A stretch of 5,229 bases of DNA from Streptosporangiaceae bacterium (GTDB lineage Bacteria > Actinomycetota > Actinomycetes > Streptosporangiales > Streptosporangiaceae). A program made the translations under genes and the position numbers. The DNA is taken from positions 1-5,229 of the forward strand of contig JASHOI010000502.1 of NCBI GenBank assembly GCA_030041195.1, read 5' to 3'. This document shows positions 1 through 5,229 of this stretch, piece after piece. Below the pieces are notes generated by a model. It saw nothing but the letters and a program-made list of their open reading frames with translations, did not search any database and had not been told where the DNA came from. Each line of letters starts with the position of its first letter. Within the stretch, counting starts at the first letter, position 1.

Positions 1-282
1 AAAACCCAGGCCATCCTCGCCCGCAAACACCTCGGCACCGCCGCCCTCGCCAAAACCACCGCCACCATCGCCCGCCAGCTCACCCACGGCCACACCAACT
101 TCACCAAAATGATCTGGAAATTCAGCCAGGTCTACAACGCCGACCGCCAATACGCCGAACACCACCGCCCCGCCACATACCTGCTCACCCCACCACAAGA
201 CACCCCAGCCGCCCCCACAACCCCAACCCAGCGCAAAGACCTCTACATCCACGCGCCCGTCCGGCGTACCAGCGCATCGTGA
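1..282 (+). CDS. Unrecognised protein, C-terminal fragment (5' end outside window)
   Basis: Frame 1 is open from the first base to a TGA at 280-282, giving the last 93 residues of a protein whose start lies to the left. The frame looks coding because third positions are overwhelmingly C. I do not recognise the family. The visible part begins with a basic, Ala/Thr-rich probable helix (KTQAILARKHLGTAALAKTT), then an aromatic stretch (MIWKFSQVYNADRQYAEHH, about residues 37-55), then a Pro/Thr-rich linker (about 65-77) and a short basic tail. There is no signal peptide, membrane segment or catalytic motif in view. Codon use is unlike the neighbours: all six lysines are AAA, whereas the other genes mostly use AAG, and the strand is poor in G. 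This suggests horizontally acquired DNA, perhaps from a plasmid, phage or integrative element, but that is inference. A stable hairpin lies 28 bases after the stop. Confidence 0.6.
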   Translation, partial: KTQAILARKHLGTAALAKTTATIARQLTHGHTNFTKMIWKFSQVYNADRQYAEHHRPATYLLTPPQDTPAAPTTPTQRKDLYIHAPVRRTSAS

Positions 283-310
283 CCGTCGTCACCGCCTCCC
301 ACGCTCCTCA

Positions 311-332
311 GGTCGCCGCCCGGGCGGCAACC
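311..332 (+). terminator. GC-rich palindrome, possible terminator after the left-edge gene
   Basis: A perfect 14-base palindrome (GCCGCCCGGGCGGC, 315-328) is flanked, after one mismatch, by GGT (311-313) and ACC (330-332). As RNA it would fold into a short, very GC-rich hairpin 28 bases after the stop of the upstream gene. There is no T-run after it, which is common in high-GC actinomycetes but weakens the call. It could instead be a protein-binding site upstream of the WhiB-like gene. Confidence 0.35.
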
Positions 333-337
333 GTCGA

Positions 338-356
338 ATCACCCAGAGCAGGTGAT
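338..356. promoter_or_regulatory. 6-bp inverted repeat upstream of the WhiB-like gene, possible operator
   Basis: ATCACC (338-343) and GGTGAT (351-356) are perfect inverted complements separated by 7 bases, a 19-base dyad of the size typical of dimeric repressor sites. It lies about 100 bases before the preferred WhiB start and just after the 311-332 palindrome. I see no convincing -35/-10 pair for a housekeeping promoter between 283 and 454. Its role is inference, and a chance repeat is possible. Confidence 0.3.
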
Positions 357-443
357 GCCCGATCGCCAAAGGGGGCGGGAAGCTTGCGTTGGCCGACCAG
401 GAACCAGCCGGGCCGAAGGGTACGGTGACGCTGGTTACCCGAT

Positions 444-448
444 GGGAG
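444..448 (+). promoter_or_regulatory. Ribosome binding site that decides the WhiB-like start
   Basis: GGGAG sits 6 bases before the ATG at 455, an ideal spacing. The upstream in-frame TTG at 389 and the downstream ATG at 479 lack an equally good site, so this motif fixes the start at 455. Confidence 0.6.
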
Positions 449-454
449 AAGTCA

Positions 455-745
455 ATGACCGGTGATCCGCTCGCCGCGATGGACATAGAGCGCGCGGGCT
501 GGCGGGACGATGCTGCGTGTATGCATGCCGATCCCGACCTCTTCTTCCCGGTCGGCACCACCGGGCCCGCGTTGCGCCAGATTGACGAGGCCAAGCGGGT
601 ATGCCTGGCCTGCCCGGTGCGGACGCCGTGCCTGGAGTGGGCCCTCGGCCAGGGCATCCTCTCCGGCATCTGGGGAGCCACCACCGAGGATGAGCGGCGC
701 GCGATCCGGCAGGCTGCCAGTGCCGCGCGGACAGCCCGACGCTGA
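455..745 (+). CDS. WhiB family transcriptional regulator (WhiB1/WblE-like)
   Basis: This 96-residue protein is a Wbl protein: a small actinobacterial regulator that binds a [4Fe-4S] cluster and usually acts by contacting the main sigma factor. The four cluster cysteines are C22, C50, C53 and C59, giving the spacing C-x27-C-x2-C-x5-C. From memory this spacing is the same as in WhiB1/WblE, and the segment around DPDLFFPVG, GPALRQIDEAK and CPVRTPCLEWAL also resembles those proteins most. The usual G[V/I]WGG turn reads GIWGA (71-75), so its last glycine is replaced. A short basic tail (AARTARR) follows, as expected for the DNA-contacting end. The ATG at 455 is chosen because GGGAG lies 6 bases upstream. 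An in-frame TTG at 389 would add 22 residues with no family support, and ATG 479 is possible. The N-terminus before the conserved Trp (W16) is longer than in WhiB1. The gene is monocistronic here and converges on the cupin gene, 19 bases away. The family is certain; the exact subfamily is probable. Confidence 0.93.
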   Translation: MTGDPLAAMDIERAGWRDDAACMHADPDLFFPVGTTGPALRQIDEAKRVCLACPVRTPCLEWALGQGILSGIWGATTEDERRAIRQAASAARTARR

Positions 746-764
746 TCATCATGAAACCACGCGC

Positions 765-1274
765 TCAGGGCTGCCTCACGGTCATGGGGGTGAGCTGCTC
801 GATGTCATGCCGGGCCCGGACCTCGGCGATCGCCGCCGGGTCGGGCCTGCCCTGGCCGATCAGCGCGCCGATCTCGTCCAGGTAGTGCTCGTGGCCTGGC
901 GGGGAGACCAGGAACAGCATGCGCGCGGCTGCGGCCGTCGGGTTGGCGAAGGCATGCGGGCAGCCGGCCGGGACGAACATCGCCGAGCCCGGCCCGCCGC
1001 GCAGCACCCGTGCACCGCTGGCCGACTCCCAGCTTTGCCAGTCGCCGATGGTCCTGCTGCGCGGCTCGAACGCCAGCAGGTCCAGTTCGCCGTCGAGGAT
1101 GAAGAAGAACTCCTCGGCCTGACGATGCAGATGCGCGCCCACGTCGAAGCCCGGCGTGACCAGGGCTTCAAAGGCCGACCACGCGTTTGACTCCCCCGCG
1201 CCCACCTTGAGCGTCATGCCGGCGCCGGCAATGCTCCGGCCCGCGCCAGGGGGCAGCATCAGCCCGTCCGTCAT
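765..1274 (-). CDS. Cupin domain protein (single-domain, metal-binding type)
   Basis: The 169-residue protein contains one complete cupin barrel. Motif 1, G(X)5HXH(X)4E(X)6G, is present as H48, H50, E55 and G62 within AHLHRQAEEFFFILDG. Motif 2, G(X)5PXG(X)2H(X)3N, is present as G96, P102, G104, H107 and N111. All four usual metal ligands (two His, Glu, His) are therefore intact, so a mononuclear metal enzyme or sensor is likely. After the barrel comes a helical tail starting PPGHEHYLDEIG, common in quercetin-dioxygenase-like actinobacterial cupins. The substrate cannot be deduced. No signal peptide is seen, so it is probably cytosolic. The ATG at 1272-1274 overlaps the stop of the NmrA-like gene (ATGA), and GAGGGG (1280-1285) lies 5 bases upstream, so the two are almost certainly co-transcribed and translationally coupled. 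The gene converges on the WhiB-like gene. Confidence 0.9.
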   Translation of the reverse strand: MTDGLMLPPGAGRSIAGAGMTLKVGAGESNAWSAFEALVTPGFDVGAHLHRQAEEFFFILDGELDLLAFEPRSRTIGDWQSWESASGARVLRGGPGSAMFVPAGCPHAFANPTAAAARMLFLVSPPGHEHYLDEIGALIGQGRPDPAAIAEVRARHDIEQLTPMTVRQP

Positions 1275-2200
1275 CTCGTCCCCTCACCATCCGCGGCTCC
1301 GGCAGATACGCCGGGTTCCGGCCTCCAGCCCGAGTACCGCAACCAGGTTTCCAGCGTCATCAGACCGGGATGCTCGGCTCGCAGCCCGGCGAGGTCGGGC
1401 TCGCCGTCCGCCCGGTTGTCCATCCACTCGAACATCTGGGCCACCGCCCCGTCAAAGGCCCGCAGTTGCTCGATCGGCACCTGCCGGAACCGCGCCGGCA
1501 GGCCGGATACCTGCCCGAAGACCTCGGCGATCTGCGGGCCGGTCAGGCAGTCCCCGGCCAGCTCGAGCTCCCGGCCCAGGTAGCTGCCCGGATGCTCAAA
1601 CGCGATCGCGGCGAACACACCGATGTCGCGGGTCGCCACGAGCGGCAGCCGCGTCTGCGGCCGCAGCGCAAGGCCGATCACCAGCTCGCCGTCGTTCAGA
1701 GCGGGCCGGCTGAGCGATGCGAAGTTGTCCATGAAGGACACCGGGCGCAGGATCGTGGCCGGGAGCCCGAGCGCCCGGATGTGCTCCTCGATCCGCGCCT
1801 TGCTCTCCACGTGCGGGATGCCGGTGTGCTGCGGTGCGCCGCGGATCGAGCTGTACACGAGATGCCTGGCGCCGGTCTCTTTGGCCAGGCCGGCAACGGC
1901 CTTGCCGCGGCGCTCCTCCGCGGCCACCCCGTCCGTCGTCACCCGCGGCCCGGTCATCATCGTCAGCGCGAGGAACACGCCGGACACCGAGCTCATCGCG
2001 GACCGCACCGAATCCGGGTCGTCCAGATCCCCGGTCACGACGCTGGCGCCAGCCTCGCGCAGCAGCCTCGCCGCGGGCCTGGCGTCATCGCGCACCAGGG
2101 CGCGGACGGCCCGGCCACGCTCGAGCAGGGCGCGCGCCACCGCGCCGCCCTGCTGGCCGGTGGCGCCGATCACCAGCACCGGATCGTCCCGTTCGGCCAC
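1271..2200 (-). CDS. NmrA-like NAD(P)-binding protein (atypical SDR family)
   Basis: This 309-residue protein starts with a Rossmann fold: beta strand VLVIGATG followed by GATGQQGG (residues 12-19), the dinucleotide-binding loop of NmrA/HSCARG-like atypical short-chain dehydrogenases. Other family marks are GDLDDPDSV (57-65, after strand 3), HLVYSSI (113-119), SKARIE (133-138) and LRPVSFMDNF (151-160). The classical SDR catalytic YxxxK is not in its usual form, so it may be either a quinone or NAD(P)H oxidoreductase or a redox sensor. The GTG at 2198-2200 is chosen because GGAGG (2206-2210) is 5 bases upstream and translation there begins just before the first beta strand. The frame stays open much further upstream, but that stretch runs antisense to the regulator and has no family match. 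It is the first gene of an operon with the cupin and is divergent from the regulator, which probably controls it. Confidence 0.9.
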   Translation of the reverse strand: MAERDDPVLVIGATGQQGGAVARALLERGRAVRALVRDDARPAARLLREAGASVVTGDLDDPDSVRSAMSSVSGVFLALTMMTGPRVTTDGVAAEERRGKAVAGLAKETGARHLVYSSIRGAPQHTGIPHVESKARIEEHIRALGLPATILRPVSFMDNFASLSRPALNDGELVIGLALRPQTRLPLVATRDIGVFAAIAFEHPGSYLGRELELAGDCLTGPQIAEVFGQVSGLPARFRQVPIEQLRAFDGAVAQMFEWMDNRADGEPDLAGLRAEHPGLMTLETWLRYSGWRPEPGVSAGAADGEGTR

Positions 2201-2332
2201 CTGATCCTCCGCTTCGGCTCGCGTCGGCTGCCCACCTGCCCGGTACGGCACACTAGCGCCGATATGCGTATTTATCCTGGTACTAAAGCTGCCAGGCACG
2301 ACGAGACGCCGTCCGGATTCGGGGACCCCACC
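2201..2332. promoter_or_regulatory. Divergent promoter/operator region of the NmrA-cupin operon and regulator
   Basis: These 132 bases separate two divergent genes and must hold both promoters. The stretch 2262-2290 is clearly AT-richer than its surroundings, as expected of a promoter core. It is followed by an inverted repeat, CCTGG (2276-2280) and CCAGG (2292-2296), with an 11-base spacer, a possible site for the regulator. I could not assign confident -35/-10 hexamers on either strand. GGAGG (2206-2210, minus strand) and GGGGA (2321-2325, plus strand) are the ribosome sites for the two genes. Confidence 0.5.
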
Positions 2333-3208
2333 GTGAACAGCCACAGCCCGCACGTGCCGCCGACCCGGCGCACCGAGCTGGCCGCGTTCCTGCGCACCCA
2401 GCGAACCCGGCTGACGCCCGCCGACGTCGGCCTGGTCACGGGGAACGCATCGGGCCGGCGCCGGACCCAGGGTCTGCGCCGCGAGGAGGTCGCGCAGCTG
2501 TCCGGCGTCGGCGTCACCTGGTACACCTGGCTGGAACAGGGCCGGGACATCTCCGCCTCCGGCCAGGTCATCGACGCGCTGGCGCGGGCACTGCTGCTTA
2601 ATCCGGACCAGCACCGGCACCTGCGTGATCTGGCCGGGCTGCCGCCGCCCGAGCCGCAGCCCGCCGCCGGTGACCTGCTGCCCCGGCTGCAGCTGCTCGT
2701 CGACGCCGCCGCGCCGAGCCCGGCCTCGGTCTATGACAGCCACTTCGACTACCTGGTGTGGAACCAGGCGTACGCGCGCGTCCGGCATGACCCCGCTTCG
2801 CTGCCGCCCGGCAGGCGCAACATGCTCTGGATGATGTTCACCGACGCAGCCAACCGCGCTCGGATGGTGCGGTGGGAGCCGGCCGCCCGGGCCGTGCTGA
2901 GTCAGTTCCGCACGGCGGTGGGCCGCCACCCGGACGATCCCCGGTTCGCGGAGCTCGTGACGGCGCTGACCGAGGCCAGCCCGGATTTCCGGGACTGGTG
3001 GCCGGAGTACCCGGTCCGTTACTTCCGGCCGGCAACGATCGGGATCACACACCCCGACGCCGGGCTGATCAGGCTGGAGATGTTCCAGCTCCGCCTCGTC
3101 GACCAGCCCGACGTGATCGCCGTCATCCAGGTCCCCGCCGACGAGGCATCGCTGGGCCGGGTCAGCTCGCTGCTCGCGAACGTCCCGTTGCCGGCACCCG
3201 AAGATTGA
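2333..3208 (+). CDS. XRE-type helix-turn-helix regulator with MmyB-like ligand-binding domain
   Basis: The 291-residue protein has an N-terminal HTH domain (about residues 14-98) with the family signature RRRTQGLRREEVAQLSGV, then WYTWLEQGRDI, then IDALARALLLNPDQHRHLRDLAG. The rest (about 112-285) matches the MmyB-like C-terminal domain, beginning with VYDSHFDYLVWNQAY and containing a DWWPEYPVRYF segment. Such proteins are cytosolic, often auto-regulatory, and in actinomycetes are very commonly divergent from a dehydrogenase or NAD(P)-binding protein gene that they control; that arrangement is seen here. The C-terminal domain, thought to bind a small hydrophobic ligand, would sense the inducer. 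The GTG at 2333 is chosen because GGGGA lies 7 bases upstream and the conserved domain starts soon after. An in-frame ATG at 2264 would give 314 residues, but it lies in the AT-rich probable promoter and has no good ribosome site. A hairpin follows the stop. The ligand is unknown. Confidence 0.92.
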   Translation: MNSHSPHVPPTRRTELAAFLRTQRTRLTPADVGLVTGNASGRRRTQGLRREEVAQLSGVGVTWYTWLEQGRDISASGQVIDALARALLLNPDQHRHLRDLAGLPPPEPQPAAGDLLPRLQLLVDAAAPSPASVYDSHFDYLVWNQAYARVRHDPASLPPGRRNMLWMMFTDAANRARMVRWEPAARAVLSQFRTAVGRHPDDPRFAELVTALTEASPDFRDWWPEYPVRYFRPATIGITHPDAGLIRLEMFQLRLVDQPDVIAVIQVPADEASLGRVSSLLANVPLPAPED

Positions 3209-3231
3209 ACCAGCGAGCAGGCCGCCCCGGG

Positions 3232-3264
3232 ACCCCCGGCCGCGCCCCTGCGGCCGCCGGGGGT
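3232..3264. terminator. Strong hairpin between convergent genes, probable bidirectional terminator
   Basis: ACCCCC (3232-3237) pairs with GGGGGT (3259-3264), and GGCCGC (3238-3243) pairs with GCGGCC (3250-3255), leaving a 6-base loop and a 3-base bulge on one side. The 12 pairs are almost all G-C. It lies 23 bases after the regulator stop and 23 bases beyond the stop of the VOC gene on the other strand, so it can serve both. There is no clear T-run on either strand. Confidence 0.65.
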
Positions 3265-3287
3265 GGGCAACGCTCATGCGGCAGCGC

Positions 3288-3674
3288 TCAGGCCTGCTCG
3301 ACCACCATCAGCGAGTGCCCGGTGGGATCGCGCAGCCAGAACATCGGCGGAATCGGGTCGCCCATGCGCGACACCTCGGCGTCGACGTCCAGGCCACGGG
3401 ACTGCAGGGCGGCGTGCGTGGCATCGATGTCGGCGGTGGTCAGCGTGATCCCGCTCTCGACCGCGCTGACGTCGCTCCCGGGCTGCGGCGGCGCCAGTGC
3501 GATCCCGGCCGTCCCTTCCGGCGGGTACACCTCCACCCAGCGGTAGCGTCCGCCGAACGGCGTATCCGTGCGCTTCTCGAACCCCAGCGACTCGTAGAAC
3601 GCGATCGCCTTGTCCTGGTCCGGTGTGGGCAGGCACACCAGGCTGAGCCGCCCGATCCCGGTTGCGTTCGTCAT
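3288..3674 (-). CDS. VOC superfamily protein (glyoxalase/bleomycin-resistance fold)
   Basis: The 128-residue protein has the length and paired beta-alpha-beta-beta-beta pattern of a one-chain VOC protein: first half IGRLSLVCLPTPDQDKAIAFYESLGF, second half from about residue 75 (GITLTTADIDATHAALQSRG) to the end. The FYESLGFE, TPFGGRYRW, GDPIPPMFWLRDPTGHSL and final VVEQ segments are typical of a common actinobacterial VOC group usually labelled glyoxalase. The late glutamate in VVEQ is at the usual metal-ligand position, but the full ligand set is not clear, so glyoxalase I activity is not shown; a dioxygenase or binding role is equally possible. Two tandem ATGs start the gene. The second (3672-3674) is preferred because AGGAGG (3681-3686) lies 6 bases before it; the first (3675-3677) would leave only 3. 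The gene lies downstream of the membrane-protein gene on the same strand, 77 bases away, and converges on the regulator. Confidence 0.88.
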   Translation of the reverse strand: MTNATGIGRLSLVCLPTPDQDKAIAFYESLGFEKRTDTPFGGRYRWVEVYPPEGTAGIALAPPQPGSDVSAVESGITLTTADIDATHAALQSRGLDVDAEVSRMGDPIPPMFWLRDPTGHSLMVVEQA

Positions 3675-3680
3675 CATGCA

Positions 3681-3686
3681 CCTCCT
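3681..3686 (-). promoter_or_regulatory. Perfect Shine-Dalgarno ahead of the tandem ATGs of the VOC gene
   Basis: The minus strand reads AGGAGG here, followed by TGC and two consecutive ATG codons. The spacing is 3 bases to the first ATG and 6 to the second, favouring the second. The site is the strongest ribosome site in the window. The rest of the gap up to 3751 is somewhat AT-richer (for example TTAGTTTTCC on the minus strand) and may hold the gene's own promoter, but I see no clear hexamers. Confidence 0.6.
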
Positions 3687-3751
3687 GCGATTGTGGATTG
3701 CCGAGGCTAAGACCCGGACCGGCAGGAAAACTAATCGGCCTGGCAGCGCGG

Positions 3752-5229
3752 CTATGCCGGCGCCGGCCGCACACGCCGCGGCCGCTGCCAGATCGAGCAC
3801 GCGAGAGCGACGCTGACCACGAACGCCAGCGCGGTGGCCAGGTTCATGCCGACCATGTGCCGGGTGGTCGAGATGCCGGCGAAGTAAGCGGGCGGGATGA
3901 ACGCGGCGACCGCGCACCCGATCATGCAGAGCACCAGGACAGCTCCGTCCCGGCGCCAGGGCACGGCCCGCCCTCGGCGGATGGCCACGATCGCGACCGC
4001 CGTCATCGCGGCCCACAGCGGGAACAGCACGAGCAGCCCGAGCCGGGACGGGATCCGGCGCACCAGCCAGGTGACCACCGTCACACGGGATTCGGTGGCG
4101 CCCGGCGGATGCCCGGCGCTCGGCGGGTAGTCGCCCAGCGTGGTGATCCGGAACTGCAGGGCGAAGACGGCCGCCTGCTGCCCAATGCTGACGATGCTGC
4201 TGGGGTGGGTCAGCAGGAAGTGCGTGATGTTGCCGTCGGTGAGCTTGTCCTCGTACCGCGGGTAGAGCGGGCTGTCGCGTACCGAGACGGTGTCCCAGTA
4301 GTAGTCGCCGGCGTACCTGGCCCAGCTGGCCGGCAGTCCGAGCGCGCGCAGATCGGCGCGTGCGTCGCCGGGGCGGGTGACGATGTCGTCGAAGATCATG
4401 TCCACGGCCTGCACGTGATGCAGGCGGGCCGCGTACGGGCTGGTCTGGTCCCAGAGGATATAGCCGCCGGTCATTAACGCCAGGACCGCGGCGACCGAGA
4501 ACGACGCGGCCACCTGCCGGGTACCGAACCTGGCCAGCCCCCGGCCCGGGCCGGCGCTGGCCAGCACCAGCGCGAGGCAGATCGGCGCGGCCAGGATCAG
4601 GTACTGCTCCTTGGACAGGATCGCGAGGAAGCCCCCGGGACCGGCCAGCGCCAGGCCGAGCACGGTCTCCCGCCAGCCCCGGCCCAGATGCACCAGGCCG
4701 GCGGCGACCAGCAGCAGCCCCACCAGGGCGGCCGGCTCGCTGAACGGGCTGGCGTCGACGTCGAAGAACGCGGCGTCCGCCATGATCAGCCAGACGGCGG
4801 CGGCCACCAGCAGCTGAGCCCAGAATGGCAGCCGCAGGCCGGTCGCCAGGCTGGCGATGCCGACGGCGGTGAGCAGGCACATCAGCAGCCCGAGCGCGAT
4901 CAGGTTCAGCGTGCCCGGCAGCCGCAGCAGCGGCGTCAGCAGCCGGGCCACCTCCAGCGGCACCAGCTCTGACGACGGGTAGGTGGGAAGCCTGGTGCAG
5001 GACGGGCCCGGCGCGTACGCGAAATAGGCGAAGCGGAAGAACCGGGGGTCACCGCGGGGGACGATCGGCGCCAGGTGCAGGCCGCGGCCGCACATCAGCC
5101 GCGGGCCGTCGCGGTTGTCGGCCTGGCCGACCGGCACCGGGACCAGGAAGCGGACGATCAGCAGCACGAGCGACGCGCCGAAGATCGACAGCCAGCGGAC
5201 GGGCGGGCGGGGCCTGGTGGGGGTGGCCG
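3752..5229 (-). CDS. Polytopic membrane protein, GT-C/WsfD-like probable glycosyltransferase (N-terminus outside window)
   Basis: The frame ends at TAG (3752-3754) and is open to the right edge, so 491 C-terminal residues are visible and the start is missing. The visible N-terminus is Pro/Arg-rich and cytoplasmic-looking, then comes a first membrane helix (WLSIFGASLVLLIVRFLV, about 12-29). The first loop carries acidic residues in QADNRDG (D37, D40), the place where GT-C glycosyltransferases keep their catalytic acid. Further hydrophobic segments fall near 106-129, 135-152, 166-181, 189-204, 208-224, 238-258, 395-418, 427-446 and 458-479, about ten in all. A soluble region (about 260-390) with YYWDT and HFLLTHPS lies between segments 7 and 8. 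The C-terminal tail is basic. From memory the pattern VGQADNRDGPRLMC resembles the WsfD family of glycan hexose transferases, which would use a lipid-linked sugar at the outer face of the membrane. The GTG at 5167 would cut the first helix, so it is not the start. Being a membrane protein is certain; the transferase role is inference. Confidence 0.82.
   Translation of the reverse strand, partial: ATPTRPRPPVRWLSIFGASLVLLIVRFLVPVPVGQADNRDGPRLMCGRGLHLAPIVPRGDPRFFRFAYFAYAPGPSCTRLPTYPSSELVPLEVARLLTPLLRLPGTLNLIALGLLMCLLTAVGIASLATGLRLPFWAQLLVAAAVWLIMADAAFFDVDASPFSEPAALVGLLLVAAGLVHLGRGWRETVLGLALAGPGGFLAILSKEQYLILAAPICLALVLASAGPGRGLARFGTRQVAASFSVAAVLALMTGGYILWDQTSPYAARLHHVQAVDMIFDDIVTRPGDARADLRALGLPASWARYAGDYYWDTVSVRDSPLYPRYEDKLTDGNITHFLLTHPSSIVSIGQQAAVFALQFRITTLGDYPPSAGHPPGATESRVTVVTWLVRRIPSRLGLLVLFPLWAAMTAVAIVAIRRGRAVPWRRDGAVLVLCMIGCAVAAFIPPAYFAGISTTRHMVGMNLATALAFVVSVALACSIWQRPRRVRPAPA

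Noticed and set aside
400..436. GGAAC at 400-404 with a downstream GTT at 434-436 as an ECF sigma promoter for the WhiB-like gene
   Set aside because: The spacing between the two elements is 29 bases, far longer than the 16-18 expected, so the match is not credible.
389..454. TTG start giving a 118-residue WhiB-like protein
   Set aside because: The extra 22 residues have no counterpart in the family, and the ATG at 455 has a well-spaced GGGAG.
1370..3208. Long plus-strand open frame (612 residues) ending with the regulator
   Set aside because: The first 300 or so residues lie opposite the NmrA-like gene and look like antisense translation. The HTH protein starts at 2333.
1271..3277. One very long minus-strand open frame (668 residues) covering the NmrA-like gene and the region opposite the regulator
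   Set aside because: Only the part up to 2200 matches a protein family and has a ribosome site. The rest is low-complexity Arg/Gly/Pro-rich sequence antisense to the regulator, typical of stop-poor high-GC DNA.
3735..3760. Short inverted repeat near the end of the membrane-protein gene (GGCA/TGCC) as a terminator
   Set aside because: The stem is only four pairs and partly inside the coding region; it is too weak to support.
3288..4880. Apparent 530-residue minus-strand protein with the VOC domain at its end
   Set aside because: The N-terminal 400 residues overlap the membrane-protein gene in another frame and are Arg/Gly/Ala-rich noise. The AGGAGG site and tandem ATGs define the real VOC start.

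Overview
The window looks like chromosomal DNA from a high-GC actinomycete. The main reasons are a WhiB-like (Wbl) iron-sulfur protein, a family confined to Actinobacteria and their phages, and strongly G/C-ending codons in almost every gene. The genus cannot be told from this sequence. No RNA gene, CRISPR array or complete mobile element is visible.

Layout. (1) Bases 1-282 are the 3' end of an unrecognised gene. Its composition (C- and A-rich, G-poor, every lysine AAA) differs from everything else here and suggests acquired DNA. (2) Bases 283-454 are non-coding and hold a GC-rich palindrome (terminator-like) and a separate 6-bp inverted repeat upstream of a WhiB1/WblE-type gene (455-745, +). 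(3) Bases 765-3208 form a divergent cassette. A helix-turn-helix regulator with an MmyB-like C-terminal domain (2333-3208, +) faces a two-gene minus-strand operon: an NmrA-like NAD(P)-binding protein (1271-2200) whose stop overlaps the start of a cupin protein (765-1274). The 132-bp gap between them is the likely shared, self-regulated promoter region. (4) A strong GC-rich hairpin (3232-3264) separates the regulator from the convergent VOC/glyoxalase-fold gene (3288-3674, -). (5) Upstream of that gene on the minus strand, and running off the right edge, is a polytopic membrane protein (3752-5229). It has the architecture of a GT-C-type glycosyltransferase and resembles the WsfD-type hexose transferase family.

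How they may work together. The regulator, NmrA-like protein and cupin fit a small inducible redox or small-molecule response module: a ligand-sensing repressor controlling a dinucleotide-binding protein and a metal-dependent cupin. The VOC protein could belong to the same detoxification theme but is transcribed separately. The membrane protein probably belongs to a cell-envelope glycan locus continuing to the right. The parts are mostly familiar families. I see no convincing previously undescribed system; the least explained pieces are the left-edge fragment, the dyad ahead of the WhiB gene and the substrates of the cassette.
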